This document shows, piece by piece, positions 61,192 to 64,000 of a DNA stretch of 64,000 nucleotides. Numbering within the stretch: position 1 is the first letter of the stretch; every line of letters starts with the position of its first letter. A model generated the notes under the pieces. That model ran no database searches. It was not told the origin of the DNA and saw only the letters and a program-made list of their open reading frames with translations. The position numbers were made by a program, and so were the translations under genes. Location: contig CAXXJQ010000003.1 in assembly GCA_963665045.2 (NCBI GenBank), forward strand, positions 372,001-436,000, in the 5' to 3' direction. The DNA is from JAFGRU01 sp016934985 (lineage in GTDB: Bacteria; Desulfobacterota; Desulfuromonadia; Desulfuromonadales; JAAYDE01).

Positions 61192-62358
61192 TTGAAAACA
61201 ATTCTTTTTGTAGGTCATTCTGCTGGATACACTGGAGCACCGATTGTCCTGTTAAGACTGGTGACCTGGATTAAACAAAACACTGATTTTGAGACCCGTA
61301 TTTTGCTAAAGGATAATGGGCCGTTAAAGGCCTCTTATGAAAAAATATCACCAGTAATTATTTATCATCAAGAAAGTTCCATGGCCTTTTCCGCCCAAAG
61401 AGTGTTGCTGAAAAAATTGATCGGCCGCCTGAAAATTGGCAAGTTATCCGAACAAAAACTAAAAAAAACAATCCTTCCAGGTTCGATTGATATCATTTTT
61501 TCCAATACGATCACCAATGGAGAAATCCTGCGCGATCTTTCATATTTAAACTGCCCGGTAATCTGTTGGGTATCTGAATTGAATCACTGGATGAACAAAT
61601 CCGGCTCTAAAAATTTAGAGTTAATTAAAACTCATGTTAACCGCTATATAGCAGTCTCAAATGCCGTAAAGGAAAATCTGCAAAACAGAATTTCGATATC
61701 TGAAGACAATATTGATGTTGTCCATGGTTTTGTCCCCGCTTTTATAAAACCGCCCAAAAGTGTCCTACGGGAGAAATTCAACATTTCCAAAGATGCTATC
61801 GTTGTTGGTGCTTCAGGCTCAGACTTCTGGATAAAAGGAATGGACCTTTTTATTCACCTTGCTGCTGCCGTGCTATCTAAAGCCCCTGAACTTCCATTCC
61901 ACTTTGTGTGGGTAGGGGGAAGCCGCAATGAAGATGAAAAACACAGAATAAACCATGATATTTCATGCTTGGGATTAACCGGAAAAGTATTCTTCATCCC
62001 TGAAGTTTCCAATCCAATGGAATATTTCTGTGATTTTGACATCTTTACCATGGTATCCAGGGAAGATTCGTATCCACTTGTAAATCTCGAAGTTGCCTCT
62101 CTCTCCATCCCCATATTATGTTTCAATAATGCAGGAGGATCTCCCGAATTTGTCGAAGATGATGCAGGATTTGTGTTTCCTTATCTGGACATAAATGCCA
62201 TGGCGGATAAGGTGATCCTTCTCGCAAAAGATAAAGAATTAAGAACTAATTTGGGCAGGCGTGCGGCGCAAAAAGTTAGGGAACGGCATGACATTAATGT
62301 GGCGGCGCCCAAAATTCTAAAGGTGATAAATCAAGTAATGAAGGAAGGGCTGACTTAA
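61192..62358 (+). CDS. Glycosyltransferase family 4 (GT-B)
   Basis: A 388-residue GT-B glycosyltransferase starting at TTG 61192, directly after the GT2 stop. The N-terminal half (FVGHSAGYTGAPIVLLRLV) and the C-terminal GT4 part (VVGASGSDFWIKGMDLFIHL, EVASLSIPILCFNNAGGSPEFVEDDAGFVF) are recognisable. Lower GC content than the housekeeping genes is typical of such clusters. Confidence 0.88.
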   Translation: MKTILFVGHSAGYTGAPIVLLRLVTWIKQNTDFETRILLKDNGPLKASYEKISPVIIYHQESSMAFSAQRVLLKKLIGRLKIGKLSEQKLKKTILPGSIDIIFSNTITNGEILRDLSYLNCPVICWVSELNHWMNKSGSKNLELIKTHVNRYIAVSNAVKENLQNRISISEDNIDVVHGFVPAFIKPPKSVLREKFNISKDAIVVGASGSDFWIKGMDLFIHLAAAVLSKAPELPFHFVWVGGSRNEDEKHRINHDISCLGLTGKVFFIPEVSNPMEYFCDFDIFTMVSREDSYPLVNLEVASLSIPILCFNNAGGSPEFVEDDAGFVFPYLDINAMADKVILLAKDKELRTNLGRRAAQKVRERHDINVAAPKILKVINQVMKEGLT

Positions 62359-63252
62359 ATGAAAAAAATGATTCAATCTATTTTAAAAAGATTTAGATCT
62401 TTTTTTTGCAGCCCAATATTATCATATTTGGAAAGGCAAGAATCCAACAGGCAAGCTCTTCTTCAGAACATGCTTAAATTTCAATACAAGCAGATGGTCC
62501 AAGCGGATATGCAAATGCCATCTTTTGAAGATGTTGGCTTTAAGACCTATTCTGAAGCCGATGAAGATGGTATTTTGCATTATATTTTTGCTTTAATCGG
62601 TACAACTAACAAAAGGCTTTTGGACATAGGAGCTGCTGGAATCAATATAAGCAATACAGCAAATTTGGTTATTAATCACGGCTGGAAAGGACTTCTGATT
62701 GAGGGAGATTTAAAGAGGGTTCTTTCTGCAAGAAAATTTTATGAGACATTTCCTAACATTAGAAACTATCCCCCTGTTGTTGTCGATAAGTGGGTTACAT
62801 CCGACAATGTCAATCAGGTCATCATGGAAAATGGCTTCAGCGGCGACATTGATCTTCTTTCCATTGATATTGATGGCGTAGATTATTGGATATGGGACGC
62901 AATAAATTGTATGCAGCCGCGAGTGGTGATTGTGGAGTACCAATGCATATGGGGCCCGGAAAAATCTGTTACTGTTCCAAACTCTCCAGACTTTAAACCT
63001 GAATACCACGGGCGGTTTGGCATTTACAGCGGAGCCTCTCTTGCAGCTTTCGTAAAACTTGGGAAAAGAAAAGGATACCGGCTTGTTGGCTGTTCCCGAT
63101 ATGGCTACAATGCTTTTTTTATTCAAAATGGTATAGGAGAAGAGTTTTTTCCTGAAATTCCTGCCAAAGATTGTTTTAAACATCCTTTTACACATTGGGC
63201 TCGAAAAAAGTTCTTAAATGAAATTGAAGAACTGGAATGGGTAGAAGTATGA
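62359..63252 (+). CDS. SAM-dependent methyltransferase-like protein (FkbM-like)
   Basis: A 297-residue protein with a SAM-type site (RLLDIGAAGINISNTANL), a GLLIEGDLKRV segment and an acidic IDLLSIDIDGVDYWIWD motif, like FkbM-type methyltransferases of glycan clusters. Substrate unknown. Starts right after the GT4 stop and its stop overlaps the next gene by four bases. Confidence 0.75.
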   Translation: MKKMIQSILKRFRSFFCSPILSYLERQESNRQALLQNMLKFQYKQMVQADMQMPSFEDVGFKTYSEADEDGILHYIFALIGTTNKRLLDIGAAGINISNTANLVINHGWKGLLIEGDLKRVLSARKFYETFPNIRNYPPVVVDKWVTSDNVNQVIMENGFSGDIDLLSIDIDGVDYWIWDAINCMQPRVVIVEYQCIWGPEKSVTVPNSPDFKPEYHGRFGIYSGASLAAFVKLGKRKGYRLVGCSRYGYNAFFIQNGIGEEFFPEIPAKDCFKHPFTHWARKKFLNEIEELEWVEV

Positions 63253-64000
63253 GTAATACAAAGGCAGAGAACTGCAACAATAGTGAGCTACGGGCTCGGC
63301 TAATTGCTTTTTATTTGCCTCAATTTTACCCTATCCCTGAAAACGATAAATGGTGGGGAAAAGGTTTTACAGAATGGACCAATGTTGCCAAAGCAAAGCC
63401 ATTATTCCGGGGCCATTACCAACCGCATGTTCCTGCAGATCTCGGATTTTATGATTTACGTGTGCATGAGACCCGTATTGCGCAAGCTCAACTGGCAAAG
63501 GAACATGGGATTGAAGGGTTCTGTTATTGGCATTATTGGTTCGGTGGCGGCAAGCGTCTGCTTGAACGCCCCTTTAATGAAGTTTTCAAATCCGGTGAGC
63601 CTGATTTTCCCTTTTGCCTTGGTTGGGCGAATGAAAGTTGGAGCGGTGTTTGGCACGGTTGTCCAGATAGAGTATTGATAAACCAAACGTATCCCGGCAC
63701 CAAAGATTATGAAAGACATTTTTATAAAATATTACCGGCTCTAACTGATGAACGGTATATTACAATCGATAACAAGCCTATTTTTATCGTTTATAAGCCA
63801 CTAAACCTACCAGACTCAATCCAGTTCACCGATCTTTGGCGCGAACTCGCCTGCAAATCAGGCCTGAAAGATTTGTATTTAATCGGTATTACTCTTAATG
63901 ACCAATGGAGTCCAATCCAGGACGGCTTTGATGCGTCCTGTTTTCATAATCCTGGTATAACTTTCAACAAATTAAAAATAAATGCACAAATTAAAACCGC
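63249..64000 (+). CDS. WbsX-type / glycoside hydrolase family 99-like protein (3' end outside window)
   Basis: The frame from ATG 63249 stays open to the end of the window. It encodes ARLIAFYLPQFYPIPENDKW, then WGKGFTEWTNVAKAKPLF, RGHYQPHVPADLGFYDLR and FCYWHYWFGGGKRLLERP, all hallmarks of WbsX-like proteins of O-antigen and exopolysaccharide clusters, whose exact reaction is unclear. It overlaps the methyltransferase stop (ATGA). Only about 250 residues of an expected 350 or more are visible. Confidence 0.93.
   Translation, partial: MSNTKAENCNNSELRARLIAFYLPQFYPIPENDKWWGKGFTEWTNVAKAKPLFRGHYQPHVPADLGFYDLRVHETRIAQAQLAKEHGIEGFCYWHYWFGGGKRLLERPFNEVFKSGEPDFPFCLGWANESWSGVWHGCPDRVLINQTYPGTKDYERHFYKILPALTDERYITIDNKPIFIVYKPLNLPDSIQFTDLWRELACKSGLKDLYLIGITLNDQWSPIQDGFDASCFHNPGITFNKLKINAQIKT

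Noticed and set aside
1..64000. CRISPR arrays, prophage or integrative-element boundaries
   Set aside because: No regularly spaced direct repeats, integrase, or tRNA-associated attachment sites were seen.

Overview
The window reads as chromosome from a Desulfuromonadia bacterium (Geobacter / Pelobacter / Desulfuromonas relatives). The main evidence is gene order. The block pilB-pilT-pilC-pilS-pilR-pilA, with a very short PilA (70 codons) followed by a small exported pilin-partner protein, is the arrangement I know from Geobacter. A GlcD/GlcF-type oxidase pair, many lipoproteins and two sigma-54 response regulators fit that group. The species is not determined.

Layout. 1-2350 (+): a 5'-truncated RluA-type pseudouridine synthase, an lgt gene broken by one missing base, and a HAD phosphatase. 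2263-8279 (-): a signalling cluster made of a kinase-like bifunctional protein, an 83-residue membrane protein, a 1091-residue symporter-STAC-GAF-PP2C phosphatase, a STAS antagonist and an RsbW-type kinase. 8466-13611 (+): TPR lipoprotein, LolB-like lipoprotein, peptide-binding protein and one permease. 13814-18214: a GGDEF/EAL protein, dksA-like gene, membrane protein and radA. 18519-22214 (+): glcD, glcF and a PP-loop protein. 22315-24422 (-): groES-groEL with a sigma-70 type promoter and CIRCE operator. 24606-27690: a class V aminotransferase and aguA-aguB (agmatine to putrescine). 27823-30727 (+): an NtrB/NtrC-type two-component pair.

30917-38460 is a minor-pilin operon (fimT/gspH, pilV, pilW, pilX, a small exported protein, pilY1, pilE) behind a good sigma-54 promoter and closed by a strong terminator. 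38894-41301 looks like the ruin of a second copy: fimT2, an IS1380-type element, a 24-codon pilV scrap and a diverged copy of the pilE terminator. 41694-45341 holds a DUF1015 gene, ribF and aroE. 45387-53940 is the pilus motor, platform, regulator and pilin block, with a sigma-54 promoter before pilA. 54051-64000 is a surface-polysaccharide cluster: ligase/polymerase, Wzm, Wzt, methyltransferases, acetyltransferase, glycosyltransferases and a WbsX-type protein. It is interrupted by a four-helix-bundle (IVP) gene with flanking repeats and by a decayed gene. In G. sulfurreducens, as I recall it, a polysaccharide cluster needed to anchor outer-surface cytochromes lies in the same place.

The genes converge on the cell surface: pilus synthesis, pilus regulation by PilS/PilR with sigma-54, and an exported glycan. 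The most unusual system is the transporter-fused PP2C phosphatase with its STAS and RsbW partners, which looks like a partner-switching pathway driven directly by a symporter-like sensor. Three single-base frame breaks occur (lgt, the transposase, the decayed polysaccharide gene). Two of them sit in homopolymer runs, so sequencing error must be considered.
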